From Hymenobacter lucidus (lineage in GTDB: Bacteria > Bacteroidota > Bacteroidia > Cytophagales > Hymenobacteraceae): 64,000 nt of DNA. Both the position numbers and the translations under genes were made by a program. Shown piece by piece: positions 44,290 to 53,219 of the stretch; position 1 is the stretch's first letter; each line of letters starts with the position of its first letter. The DNA lies in assembly GCF_020447265.1 (NCBI RefSeq), contig NZ_JAJADR010000002.1, positions 1-64,000 on the forward strand, in the 5' to 3' direction. The notes beneath the pieces were generated by a model, which worked only from the letters and a program-made list of their open reading frames with translations, searched no databases and had not been told where the DNA came from.

Positions 44290-45618
44290 ATGGAAGAATC
44301 ACTGAGTGCCCGGCCGCTGGATAAGCTCGCTATTTTCTCCGGGAAAGGCGTGCAGATGCGCACGTTTCACCTGACCTGGCTCACATTTTTCTTCTGCTTT
44401 TTCGGCTGGTTTGGCATTGCGCCCCTCATGCCCCTGGTGCGCGACCAGCTCCACCTCGACAAAGGCCAGATCGGCAACATTGTCATTGCCTCGGTGTCGG
44501 CTACGATTCTGGCCCGCTTGGTTATCGGCAAGCTCTGCGACACGCTCGGGCCGCGGCTGACCTACACCCTGCTGCTCGTAGTGGGCGCCCTACCGGTGAT
44601 GCTTATCGGGTTGAGCAACAGCTACCAAAGCTTCCTGCTGTTTCGCCTCGCCATCGGCATCATTGGGGCGTCTTTCGTCATTACCCAGTTTCATACCTCG
44701 ATGATGTTTGCGCCCAACGTGGTGGGCACGGCCAACGCCGTAGCTGGCGGCTGGGGCAACCTCGGCGGCGGTATTGCCAATATGGTAATGCCCCTGGTGG
44801 CCGCTGCTTTCGTGTCGCTGGGGTACGTGGACAAAGCTAATTCCTGGCGCCCGGCTATGGTGGTGCCCGGCATTGTTCTGCTCGTAATGGCCTGGCTCTA
44901 CTACAAATACACCCAGGATACGCCTCGCGGCAACTACGCCAATATTCCGCGCGAGTCGGCGGTGAAGCCTAAAGGCACATTCCTGCTGGCTTTGCGCGAC
45001 TCCCGGACTTGGGTGCTGGCCCTAGCCTACGGCGCCTGCTTCGGCATCGAAATCACCATCGACAACGTGGCCGCCGTCTACTTTGTCGACCATTTTGGGG
45101 CCACGCTGGTTATGGCCGGGCTGCTGGCCGGCATCTTCGGGTTCATGAACATCTTCGCCCGCGGCCTGGGCGGCTGGGTAAGCGACCAGGCCGGGCGAGC
45201 CTACGGTATGCAGGGCAAATGGCTGCTGCTGAGCGGGCTGCTGGTGCTCGAAGGTGTGGGCATTGCCTTGTTTGCCTTAGCCCCGAGTTTGCCGCTGGCC
45301 ATTGCCGCCATGCTGGGGTTTGCCCTGTTTTTGAAAATGGCTAACGGCTGCACCTATTCCATTGTGCCCTTTGTGAACAAGCAGGCCCTGGGCAGCGTGA
45401 GCGGCGTGGTGGGCGCGGGCGGCAACCTGGGTGCCATGCTGGTCGGGTTCCTGTTCAAATCGGCCTCCATTAGCTACAGCACAGCTTTCCTGTACATCGG
45501 TATCGGGGTGGCGGCCGTGGGCGGCCTGGTGCTGCTCGTGCGCCTGGTGCGCCGGGAAATAGGGGAAGCGGCACCCGAAACTACTGCCGAAGCCCCGCTG
45601 ACGCTGGCCGGCGCGTAG
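44290..45618 (+). CDS. narK: Nitrate/nitrite transporter, MFS NNP family
   Basis: 442 residues with about 12 transmembrane helices. The NNP-family glycine-rich signatures are present twice: GGWGNLGGGIANMVMP (near 156) and GAGGNLGAMLVGFLFK (near 378). The MFS loop motif is seen as GKLCDTLGPRL. It sits between the porin and the nitrate reductase and should import nitrate across the inner membrane. Symbol narK is used for the family; nasA is also applied to such transporters. Confidence 0.94.
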   Translation: MEESLSARPLDKLAIFSGKGVQMRTFHLTWLTFFFCFFGWFGIAPLMPLVRDQLHLDKGQIGNIVIASVSATILARLVIGKLCDTLGPRLTYTLLLVVGALPVMLIGLSNSYQSFLLFRLAIGIIGASFVITQFHTSMMFAPNVVGTANAVAGGWGNLGGGIANMVMPLVAAAFVSLGYVDKANSWRPAMVVPGIVLLVMAWLYYKYTQDTPRGNYANIPRESAVKPKGTFLLALRDSRTWVLALAYGACFGIEITIDNVAAVYFVDHFGATLVMAGLLAGIFGFMNIFARGLGGWVSDQAGRAYGMQGKWLLLSGLLVLEGVGIALFALAPSLPLAIAAMLGFALFLKMANGCTYSIVPFVNKQALGSVSGVVGAGGNLGAMLVGFLFKSASISYSTAFLYIGIGVAAVGGLVLLVRLVRREIGEAAPETTAEAPLTLAGA

Positions 45619-45652
45619 GCCAACGGTTTTTCTGACTCACTCCCCGGTAGCT

Positions 45653-48600
45653 ATGGCCCTGACTTCCCCCGCCGTCCCTTCCACTTGTTGCTACTGCGGC
45701 GTCGGCTGCGGGGTACTAGTCAGGCCGGAAAAGAACGGCGACGTGACCGTGACGGGCAACCCCGACTACCCCGTGAACCGCGGGGCGCTGTGCAGCAAGG
45801 GCCTGAATCTGCAGTACACCGTTAATGACCGGACTGACCGGCTGCTGTTTCCGCAGATGCGCTACAGCAAAAGTCGCCCGCGGCAGCGCGTGAGCTGGGA
45901 CGAAGCCCTGGAGCGCACGGCCGCCGTGTTCAAAACCTTCATTGAGCAGTACGGCCCCGATTCGGTGGCTTTCTACGCCTCCGGGCAGTGCCTGACCGAA
46001 GAGTATTACGTCATCAACAAGCTGATGAAGGGCTTCATCGGCTCGAATAACCTCGACACCAATTCCCGCCTGTGCATGAGCAGCGCGGTGGTGGGCTACA
46101 AAATGGCTCTGGGCGAAGACAGCGTGCCGGTGTGCTACGACGACATCGAGCTGGCCGACTGCCTGCTGGTCACCGGGGCCAACCCAGCCTGGTGTCACCC
46201 TATTCTGTGGCGCCGGGTGGAAGCTCACAAAGCAGCCAATCCGGCCACCAAAATCATCGTCGTGGACCCGCGCGTGACGGACACCTGCGCCCTGGCCGAC
46301 GTGCATTTGCAGCTCATCCCCGGCACCGACGTAGTACTGCACCAGGCCCTGGCCCGGGTGCTGCTCGAAAATGGCGACCTGGATATGACCTTTATCGAGC
46401 AGCACGCCGAGGGTTTTGAAGCTTACCGCGCCATCATCCTGGAACGCACCGTGGCCGAGTCGGCCCGGCTGTGCGGGGTGGCCGAGGCCGATATTCGGTT
46501 GGCGGCCGGCTACATCGGCTCGGCCCAAGCGTTTCTGTCGATGTGGACCATGGGCCTGAACCAGAGCGCTGTGGGCGTCGACAAAAACCTGAGCTTGCTG
46601 AACCTGCACCTGCTAACGGGCCAGATCGGCAAACCCGGCGCGGGGCCACTGTCTCTCACTGGCCAGCCCAACGCCATGGGCGGGCGGGAAGTCGGTGGCT
46701 TGAGCAACCTGCTGCCCGCTCACCGCAACCTGGCCGACCCCGCGCACCGGGCCGAAGTGCAGCAGTTCTGGGGCAGTGGGCCACTTTCCGAGAAGCCCGG
46801 CTTCACGGCCACCGAAATGTTTGAAGCCCTGGAAGACGGCCGGCTCAAGGCCATCTGGATTATTTGCACCAACCCCCTAACCAGCCTGCCCAACGTGCGC
46901 CAGGCCGAGGCAGCCCTGGCCAAAGCCAGGTTCGTGGTGGTGCAGGACATCAGCTCCAAGCCCGAAACCCTAGCCTACGCCGACGTCATCCTGCCCGCCG
47001 CGGCCTGGGCCGAGAAGGAAGGCACCATGACTAACTCTGAGCGGCGCATCAGCTACCTGCCCCGGGTAGTGGCCGCGCCCGGCGAAGCCCTACCCGATGC
47101 CGAAATTATCTGCCGCTTCGCCCAAAAGATGGGTTTTGCCGGCTTCGACTTCCCGACAACCGAGGCTATTTACCAGGAACACACCCGTCTGACGGCCGGC
47201 ACTACGCTGGACATTTCGGGCCTGACCTACGAGGTGCTGCGCCAGCGCGGCTCGGTACAGTGGCCCTACCAAGCTGGCGCCGCCACCACCGGTACACCCC
47301 GCTTGTTCACCGACCGACAGTTTTACACGCCCTCGGGCCGGGCCCGGATTCACCCGGTGGCCGTGGCCGGGCGCAGTGAAATGCCCGACGAGGATTTCCC
47401 CTTTATCCTGACTACTGGCCGCATCCGGGACCAGTGGCACACAATGACCAAGACGGGCAAAGTCAGTAAGCTGCGCCAGCATATTCCCCAGGCTTTCATC
47501 GAGCTGAACCCGCAGGATGCGGCGGCGCTGCAGGTGGCCGAGGGCGACTTGGTGACGGTCAGCTCGCGGCGGGGTGAGGTACGGGTGGCCGCGCGGCTGA
47601 GTGCGGGCATCCGGCCGGGTGTGGTGTTTTTGCCCATGCACTGGGGCAAGCTGCTAGGCTCCGACCTGCACCGCGCCAACAACGTGACTTCCGGCGCCGT
47701 GGACCCCGTTTCCAAGGAGCCCGACTTCAAGTTCTGCGCCGTGCAGCTGACTAAATACTGCAAGCCCCGGCAGCGCATCGTGGTGGTAGGCGCCGGCGCC
47801 GGCGCCTTTGGCTTCGTGCAGGCCTACCGGGAGCTGAACCAGGACGACAGTATCACCATTTTCAGCAAGGAAAATTCTCCGTTCTACAACCGCGTGATGC
47901 TGCCCGACTACATCAGCGGCCACCAGCACTGGGAGCAGCTGGTAAAAATGCGCGACGACGAGGAGCCGGACTACCATATCGAGCTGCGCCGGGGTGTGAG
48001 CGTGGAAGAAGTGAATCGGGTCGAGAAGTACGTGGTGGACTCCCGCGGGCAGCGCACCGACTACGACGTGCTGCTGCTGGCTACCGGCAGCCGGGCGGCC
48101 GTGCCGCGCAATGTGCCCGCCCTGCCCGGTATCTTCACCATGCGCAGCCGCCCCGACGCGGATTCGTTTAAGTCCCACCTACCCGCCCAAAATGCCCACG
48201 TCGTGATTGTGGGTGGCGGACTGCTGGGGTTGGAAATGGCGGCGTCGTTGCGCGAAACTGGCGTGCGGGTGTCCATCATTCAGCGCATTTCCCGCTTTCT
48301 GGACCGGCAGCTCGATGCTCTGGGTAGCCAGTTGCTGCAGGAAGAAATGGTGGACCAGGGCTGCGAACTGTACTTCAACGACGAGGTGGAACTGTTCTAT
48401 GGCCGCACGCGCCTAACCGGTGTGGGCCTGAAAAGCGGCCGGCGCCTCGACTGCGACGCGCTGCTGCTGGCCATTGGCACGGTGCCCAACCTGGAGCTGG
48501 CCCGGGAGTGCGGCCTGGAGTGCCGCCGCGGCGTGGTGGTAAACGAGCGGCTGCAAACCTCCGACCCGAGCGTGTTTGCCCTGGGCGAAATTGCCGAGTT

Positions 48601-49171
48601 CGAAGGCACGCTCTACGGCATCACGGCTGCGGCCGAGCAGCAGGCTGCCGTGGTGGCCCGCTACCTGAGCGGCGACGTAGGCAGCCTTTACCGGGGCAGC
48701 ACCTTTATGAACATCATCAAGATTCACGGCTTTGATTTGTGCAGCATTGGCCTGCCCGAGTGCCCCGCCGGAGATGACAGCTACGAGGAAATCACCTTTA
48801 TCGACAAGGCCCGGCGCTACTATAAAAAATGTATTGTGCACCACGACCGGCTGGTGGGCGCCATTCTCATCGGCGACAAAACCGAGTTTCAGGAGTTCCG
48901 GGCGCTGATTGAGGGCAAAACCGAGCTTAACGACAAACGCCTGCAGCTGCTGCGCAGTGGCCGCCCTGCGCCATTGGTGCTGGGCAAGCTGGTGTGCAGC
49001 TGTAACAACGTGGGCCAGGACAATCTGCGCCAGGCCATTGGGGCTGGCTGCGAAACGCTAAAGGAGCTGTGCGCCACCACCGGCGCGGGCACCGGCTGCG
49101 GCTCCTGCCGGCCCGAGGTGCAACAAATTCTGGCCGCCGAGCTGGCCGCTCTGGTGCCCGCCACTACTTGA
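45653..49171 (+). CDS. Assimilatory nitrate reductase fused to FAD oxidoreductase and BFD domains
   Basis: 1172 residues. Residues 1 to about 700 are the bis-MGD molybdenum catalytic unit: an N-terminal [4Fe-4S] site (CCYCGVGCGV...GALCSKG), the probable Mo-ligand cysteine in NSRLCMSSA (near 141), and a C-terminal molydopterin-binding domain with LTTGRIRDQWHTMT. Residues about 708-1100 form a NirB/NasB-like pyridine-nucleotide/FAD oxidoreductase (IVVVGAGAGAFG; VVIVGGGLLGLEMAA). The end (about 1112-1160) is a BFD-type [2Fe-2S] domain (CSCNNV...TGCGSCRPE). The fusion would let NAD(P)H electrons reach the Mo site within one chain, so no separate NasB is needed. It reduces nitrate to nitrite in the cytoplasm; no Tat signal is present. 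Confidence 0.95.
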   Translation: MALTSPAVPSTCCYCGVGCGVLVRPEKNGDVTVTGNPDYPVNRGALCSKGLNLQYTVNDRTDRLLFPQMRYSKSRPRQRVSWDEALERTAAVFKTFIEQYGPDSVAFYASGQCLTEEYYVINKLMKGFIGSNNLDTNSRLCMSSAVVGYKMALGEDSVPVCYDDIELADCLLVTGANPAWCHPILWRRVEAHKAANPATKIIVVDPRVTDTCALADVHLQLIPGTDVVLHQALARVLLENGDLDMTFIEQHAEGFEAYRAIILERTVAESARLCGVAEADIRLAAGYIGSAQAFLSMWTMGLNQSAVGVDKNLSLLNLHLLTGQIGKPGAGPLSLTGQPNAMGGREVGGLSNLLPAHRNLADPAHRAEVQQFWGSGPLSEKPGFTATEMFEALEDGRLKAIWIICTNPLTSLPNVRQAEAALAKARFVVVQDISSKPETLAYADVILPAAAWAEKEGTMTNSERRISYLPRVVAAPGEALPDAEIICRFAQKMGFAGFDFPTTEAIYQEHTRLTAGTTLDISGLTYEVLRQRGSVQWPYQAGAATTGTPRLFTDRQFYTPSGRARIHPVAVAGRSEMPDEDFPFILTTGRIRDQWHTMTKTGKVSKLRQHIPQAFIELNPQDAAALQVAEGDLVTVSSRRGEVRVAARLSAGIRPGVVFLPMHWGKLLGSDLHRANNVTSGAVDPVSKEPDFKFCAVQLTKYCKPRQRIVVVGAGAGAFGFVQAYRELNQDDSITIFSKENSPFYNRVMLPDYISGHQHWEQLVKMRDDEEPDYHIELRRGVSVEEVNRVEKYVVDSRGQRTDYDVLLLATGSRAAVPRNVPALPGIFTMRSRPDADSFKSHLPAQNAHVVIVGGGLLGLEMAASLRETGVRVSIIQRISRFLDRQLDALGSQLLQEEMVDQGCELYFNDEVELFYGRTRLTGVGLKSGRRLDCDALLLAIGTVPNLELARECGLECRRGVVVNERLQTSDPSVFALGEIAEFEGTLYGITAAAEQQAAVVARYLSGDVGSLYRGSTFMNIIKIHGFDLCSIGLPECPAGDDSYEEITFIDKARRYYKKCIVHHDRLVGAILIGDKTEFQEFRALIEGKTELNDKRLQLLRSGRPAPLVLGKLVCSCNNVGQDNLRQAIGAGCETLKELCATTGAGTGCGSCRPEVQQILAAELAALVPATT

Positions 49172-49185
49172 ATCGCCCAACTTCC

Positions 49186-50688
49186 ATGACCTCACCCGAT
49201 TCCTCCTCTTCTCTGGTAGCCGTAAACCTGCCCGGCGGCATCGTGCCGGCTGGCGACCTGCTGGCCGTGTTGGCAGCGGCCGAGGCCGCCGGCATCGAGC
49301 AGGTACAGTTGGGGCACCGCCAGCAGCTGCTGCTCACCGTGGAACCAACCCGGCGCCGTGCCCTGCTGCAGGCACTGGCCGCGGCTGGGGTGCTGGCCGA
49401 GCCCGACCCGGAAGCCCATCCCAACATCGTGAGTTCCTACGTGGGTGAGGATGTATTCTACAATGCGGCCTGGCTGCGGGAAGGCGTGTACAAGGACATC
49501 CTGGATTTGTTCGACTACCGGCCCCGGCTGAAAATAAACCTGGTTGACAGCCGGCAGACGTTCGTGCCATTTTTTACCGGCCACCTGAATTTCATTGCCG
49601 CCGAAACCAGCAACTACTGGCACTTGCACGTGCGCTTTCCCCGCTCCGGTCACCTTTACGCCTGGCCACACCTGGTGTATTCCGAGGACGTGCCGGTGCT
49701 GAGTGCGGCCCTAGAGCGGGTTCTGCTAGCCGCGGCCGGGCAGTTTGCCACCGACCTGGCTACGGCCGGCGCGCGGCTCTACGCCCAAGTCAGCCCGGCC
49801 CAGCCGCTGGGGCCACGGGTAACCGCCGGGCCGCTGGCGCTGCCACCCTTTATGCTGCCGTACTACGAGGGTTTCAACCGCAGCGGGCAACACTTGTGGC
49901 TGGGTATTTACCGGCGCAATGAGCAGTTTTCGGTGGCTTTCCTGCAGGATCTGGGCCGCGTGTGCTTGCTCACGCGCGTGGGCCAGCTCTGCACCACCCC
50001 CTGGAAGTCGTTGATTATAAAAGGAATTACTCCGACCAACAGGCCGCAGTGGGACGCCGTGCTCTGCCGCCACCGCATCAATGTGCGGCACGCGGCCAAC
50101 GAGCTAAACTGGCAAATCGAGGATAATTGCCCTCCCGGCCTGGCCCTCAAGCATGAACTGGTGCGCTACCTCCACGAGGAAGACGTGCGCACCTACCAGC
50201 TCTGCTTTGCCATCAAAACCCGGCCCCAAACCGGCCTTTTCGGCTCCATCATTATCCGCACCCAACCGGGGCGAAACGGAGCCGAGCAGTACGAAATCCT
50301 GCACACCCGCGACTTCAACCCCAATTCCCGCGACTTTGTGCTGTTCCGCCAACAAGTGCGCCCCGATATGCTGGGCTGGTATCTGGCTGAGCTTTGCCAC
50401 CAGTTCTACGCCCAGCTCGGGTCCGAAACCCGGCCGGAAACTGCGGCAGCCGCGCTGCCTCCGGCTGAAAACCCGCTGCCAGCTGCTGAGCCCCTACCGC
50501 GTTGCCGCCGTTGCCTAACGGTTTACGACCCGGTGTATGGGGACGCCAGCCAAGGCGTGGCGCCGGGCACGCCCTGGGCCGCCCTGCCCGACTACCACTG
50601 CCCGACCTGTGAAGCGCCGGCAGCAGCGTTTGAGCTCTGGGAAGAGCCAGTAGCCGCAGAGTTGAGCTTCGTTGGCGCGGCGACGTAA
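49186..50688 (+). CDS. Nir/Sir-like protein without siroheme cysteines, fused to rubredoxin
   Basis: 500 residues from ATG 49186, 14 nt after the nitrate reductase stop; a reading from 49069 overlaps that gene and adds 39 arginine-rich residues of shadow frame. The main body resembles the ferredoxin-like half domains and core of nitrite/sulfite reductases (e.g. LCTTPWKSLIIKGI near 270), but the C-x5-C ... C-x3-C siroheme/[4Fe-4S] pattern is not seen. The end is a clear rubredoxin: CRRCLTVYDPVYGD (near 440), then GTPWAALPDYHCPTCEAP (near 472). It may carry electrons to, or scaffold, the nitrate or nitrite reductase. Function is inferred from its place in the operon; I know of rubredoxin-domain genes in such loci but not of a measured activity. 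Confidence 0.85.
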   Translation: MTSPDSSSSLVAVNLPGGIVPAGDLLAVLAAAEAAGIEQVQLGHRQQLLLTVEPTRRRALLQALAAAGVLAEPDPEAHPNIVSSYVGEDVFYNAAWLREGVYKDILDLFDYRPRLKINLVDSRQTFVPFFTGHLNFIAAETSNYWHLHVRFPRSGHLYAWPHLVYSEDVPVLSAALERVLLAAAGQFATDLATAGARLYAQVSPAQPLGPRVTAGPLALPPFMLPYYEGFNRSGQHLWLGIYRRNEQFSVAFLQDLGRVCLLTRVGQLCTTPWKSLIIKGITPTNRPQWDAVLCRHRINVRHAANELNWQIEDNCPPGLALKHELVRYLHEEDVRTYQLCFAIKTRPQTGLFGSIIIRTQPGRNGAEQYEILHTRDFNPNSRDFVLFRQQVRPDMLGWYLAELCHQFYAQLGSETRPETAAAALPPAENPLPAAEPLPRCRRCLTVYDPVYGDASQGVAPGTPWAALPDYHCPTCEAPAAAFELWEEPVAAELSFVGAAT

Positions 50689-50739
50689 ACAGTTCGGCTT
50701 ACAGCCTTTTCCCTTTGATTTTTTACCAATCCTTTATCC

Positions 50740-51465
50740 ATGCTTCCCCCACCCATTGTCAATCCTCTTTTTCCAGTATTTCTCAAGCTGGAGCAGCTGC
50801 GGGTGCTGCTCGTGGGCGGCGGTAATGTGGGCCTGGAAAAGCTCACCGCTATAGTGCGCAGCAGCCCGGCCACAGCCGTCACAGTCGTTAGCATCACCTT
50901 TCTGCCCGCGCTGCGGGAGCTGGCCGCACGCTTCCCAACGGTGCAGCTGCGCGAAGAGCCCTACACCGATGCCCTGCTCGACGAAGCCGACATCGTGTTT
51001 GCCGCCACCGACGACCCGGCCCTGCACGCCCGCATTAAACAAGCCGCCCGGAGCCGCCGCCTGCTGGTAAACGTGGCTGACACGCCCCCGCTGTGCGACT
51101 TTTACTTGTCATCGGTGGTGCAGAAAGGGGCGCTGAAAATTGCGGTTTCCACCAATGGCCAGTCGCCCACGGTGGCCAAGCGGGTGCGGGCCGTGCTGGA
51201 AGAAGCCCTGCCCGACGAGCTCGACGCGGTGCTGCAGAAGATGCCCGCCATCCGGCAGCAGCTCGCCGGCGACTTTGCCACCAAGGTCCGCACCCTAAAC
51301 GAAGTAACGGCCGGACTGGCCGGCGGCCCCAGCTTCGAAGTACCAGCCACGCGCCGCTGGCGCCGCCTGGCCCTGGGCGCCTTGCTGGCCGCCGGGGCCC
51401 TGGCCGCCGTGCAGGTGCAGGCCCTGCTTTCTTCTCCTGCCCTCAAAGATCAACCCCTTGAGTAG
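50740..51465 (+). CDS. Precorrin-2 dehydrogenase / sirohydrochlorin ferrochelatase (CysG N-terminal-like)
   Basis: 241 residues of the Met8p/CysG N-terminal family: a Rossmann start (LRVLLVGGGNVGLEKL near 20), FAATDDPALHARI, NVADTPPLCDFYLSSVVQ, and the helical dimerisation part with STNGQSPTVAKRVR. It oxidises precorrin-2 to sirohydrochlorin with NAD and may insert iron to give siroheme for NirB. An added C-terminal hydrophobic helix (LALGALLAAGALAAVQVQAL) may tie it to the membrane, which is not general for the family. It overlaps the next gene by 8 nt. Confidence 0.92.
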   Translation: MLPPPIVNPLFPVFLKLEQLRVLLVGGGNVGLEKLTAIVRSSPATAVTVVSITFLPALRELAARFPTVQLREEPYTDALLDEADIVFAATDDPALHARIKQAARSRRLLVNVADTPPLCDFYLSSVVQKGALKIAVSTNGQSPTVAKRVRAVLEEALPDELDAVLQKMPAIRQQLAGDFATKVRTLNEVTAGLAGGPSFEVPATRRWRRLALGALLAAGALAAVQVQALLSSPALKDQPLE

Positions 51466-52225
51466 CAGGCAGGAAAAACCCATTGGCGTGGTGCCGGAGC
51501 TATACGTGGTGGGAGCCGGCCCCGGCGACCCGGAGCTGCTCACGCTCAAGGCTTACCGCATACTGCAAACCGCCGCCGTCATTCTCTACGACAACCTGGC
51601 CAATCAGGAGCTGCTGGCTCTGGCCCCGGCCGGCTGTGAGTGCCTGTATGTGGGCAAAAAGCCCTACGGCGACTACACGCCCCAGGAAACCATTCACGAG
51701 TTGATTCTGGAAAAAACCCGGGCTCGGGGCCGCGTCATCCGCCTCAAGGGCGGTGACCCATTCATCTTCGGGCGCGGCTTCGAAGAAATCCTGTTTGCCC
51801 GGGCCCACGGCATTGCGACGCACTACATTCCGGGCATTTCAAGCATGCAGGCCCTGGGCTCCGAAGACATTCCCCTCACCCACCGCATCGTGAGTGAAGG
51901 TGTTTGGATGGTCACGGGCACCAAAAAGGACGGCTCCTTGTCGGTAGACCTACGCCTGGCCATGCAGAGCAACTCCACCGTGGTGATTTATATGGGCCTG
52001 AAAAAAGCCGCCGAAATTGCCGCCGCCTACTGCGAAATGGGCAAAGGCGACACACCGGCCGCCGTAGTACAACATCTTACCTTGCCGCAGCGCAAGCTAG
52101 CCGTTGGGCCGGTGCGCCACTTGCCGGCGCTGGTAGCCAGCCAGCAGATTACCTATCCGGCCCTGATTGTTATCGGGGGGGTGGTAGGCCTGGGCCATAC
52201 CGTGCCGATGGCAGGCTCAGCTTAG
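51458..52225 (+). CDS. cobA: Uroporphyrinogen-III C-methyltransferase (SUMT)
   Basis: 255 residues with family motifs YVVGAGPGDPELLTLKA (near 15), VIRLKGGDPFIFGRG (near 90) and GISSMQALG. It transfers two methyl groups from SAM to uroporphyrinogen III, giving precorrin-2 for the previous gene's product. The start is a TTG at 51458, inside the end of the previous gene, giving translational coupling; a GTG a few codons later is an alternative. Its stop overlaps that of the convergent DUF4202 gene. Confidence 0.94.
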   Translation: MSSRQEKPIGVVPELYVVGAGPGDPELLTLKAYRILQTAAVILYDNLANQELLALAPAGCECLYVGKKPYGDYTPQETIHELILEKTRARGRVIRLKGGDPFIFGRGFEEILFARAHGIATHYIPGISSMQALGSEDIPLTHRIVSEGVWMVTGTKKDGSLSVDLRLAMQSNSTVVIYMGLKKAAEIAAAYCEMGKGDTPAAVVQHLTLPQRKLAVGPVRHLPALVASQQITYPALIVIGGVVGLGHTVPMAGSA

Positions 52226-52815
52226 GCCAACGCTTTGGCCACCAGAGCTTGTGCCTCTGCCGGCAAGGCAAGCTCCAGGGCCAGGGCATGGCCCTGCGGA
52301 GTCATTTTGCGCCAGGTTTTCTGCACAATGTCAATAACTTTCTCTTCGGGGTGCTGCCGGGCAAAATCCAGAAAGTAGTATTCCAGAAATACCAGGCAAA
52401 CCACATCTTCTAGCAGCTGCACCTCTGTGTCGTGCGCAAGCTGTTGCTTTTGCACTAGGGCCTGCACCCGGGTAATGGTAGCTTCGTCGTAGCCCACTTC
52501 GGTTAAAAGCCGACCGGCCACTTCGGCGTGGTATTTCTTGAGCGTATTGCGCCACTGGTGGTAGCCCGCGCGGTCCATCGGAAAGTCGTGGCGCGGAATG
52601 GCCCAGCGACAGAGGTGCTGGCCGCGGGCCGCCAGCTGCAGGGTTTCGGGGGCTTCGGGGGCTACGCGGGCCAGGCAGGCACTCATGCGGTGGCTGTAGA
52701 GCAGCTCCTTGGGCCAATGGCGGCCGGCGGTATCCGTTTCTTGGTTGGGGTCCTGGGCATTGGCGGCGTCAAACTTTTCCAAGGCAGCCTGAAAGCGGTT
52801 CGGTAATGAATCCAT
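52222..52815 (-). CDS. DUF4202-family protein
   Basis: 197 residues from ATG 52815 (MDSLPNRF); a reading from 52833 adds six residues. Conserved features of DUF4202 are visible: QHLCRWAIPRHDFPMDRAGYHQWRN split around residue 80, then EVGYDE and LEDVVCLVFLEYYFLDFA. The pattern of His, Asp and Glu residues looks enzyme-like but no activity is known to me. It converges on cobA with a 4-nt overlap of the two ends, and sits at the edge of the nitrate locus, so a linked role is possible. Confidence 0.85.
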   Translation of the reverse strand: MDSLPNRFQAALEKFDAANAQDPNQETDTAGRHWPKELLYSHRMSACLARVAPEAPETLQLAARGQHLCRWAIPRHDFPMDRAGYHQWRNTLKKYHAEVAGRLLTEVGYDEATITRVQALVQKQQLAHDTEVQLLEDVVCLVFLEYYFLDFARQHPEEKVIDIVQKTWRKMTPQGHALALELALPAEAQALVAKALA

Positions 52816-52961
52816 ACAAGGAAAAGTAAGCAATGCGTATCAGAACCCGATAAAGAGTCTGGGAAGCAAAAGAACAGGCTGAGCCAGGAATAACCAACCA
52901 AGCCCGATGAATGACCTAAGCAGGCAGGCAGTACACACATAATTCACTGGCTATAAGGCAT

Positions 52962-52994
52962 AAAAAAAGGACGCCGATACGACGTCCCCTTTTC
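52962..52994 (-). terminator. Intrinsic terminator for leftward transcription
   Basis: On the minus strand GGACG/CGTCC arms (52983-52987 and 52969-52973), extended by AAAAGG/CCTTTT with a two-base bulge, are followed by seven Ts (complement of 52962-52968). It is about 230 nt past the CHRD gene stop and would also insulate the DUF4202 gene. Confidence 0.65.
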
Positions 52995-53070
52995 CACAAC
53001 CAAAACACCTAAAAAACTATTCTTTCGAAATTCATTTAGCAATTCGTGTGCCAGGATCCATTTATTTTCT

Positions 53071-53108
53071 GCCAACAAGCAACCTTTTTAGGTTTTTCGC
53101 CAACAAGC
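53071..53108. repeat. Direct repeat of GCCAACAAGC
   Basis: GCCAACAAGC occurs at 53071-53080 and 53099-53108, 28 nt apart start to start (about 2.7 helical turns). It could be a paired binding site. Confidence 0.5.
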
Positions 53109-53114
53109 TAAATT

Positions 53115-53134
53115 TTGAGACGATTTAGTCTCAA
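53115..53134. repeat. Inverted repeat TTGAGAC-6-GTCTCAA
   Basis: Perfect 7-bp arms with a 6-nt loop (GATTTA). It lies next to the direct repeat, between the CHRD gene and its terminator. Confidence 0.5.
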
Positions 53135-53203
53135 TGGCGCCGCAATGCTATAGTGCTTCCGTAAGGGTAGGTGTAGGTTGCTGATATCATTTACAGAGCG
53201 TGC

Positions 53204-53219
53204 AGGCCAAAGGTGGCCT
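53204..53219 (-). terminator. Short hairpin directly after the CHRD gene stop
   Basis: AGGCCA/TGGCCT arms with a 4-nt loop abut the stop codon. No T-run follows, so it more likely protects the 3' end than terminates. Confidence 0.3.

Larger units (their letters stand above)
52816..53219. other. Intergenic region with terminator and small repeats
   Basis: A 404-bp AT-rich spacer upstream of the DUF4202 gene and downstream of the CHRD gene, both on the minus strand. It holds a terminator (52962-52994), a repeated decamer (53071-53108), a 7-bp inverted repeat (53115-53134) and a hairpin at the CHRD stop (53204-53219). Confidence 0.6.

Noticed and set aside
49069..49185. N-terminal extension of the rubredoxin-fusion protein
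   Set aside because: It overlaps the nitrate reductase gene in another frame and is arginine-rich shadow sequence.
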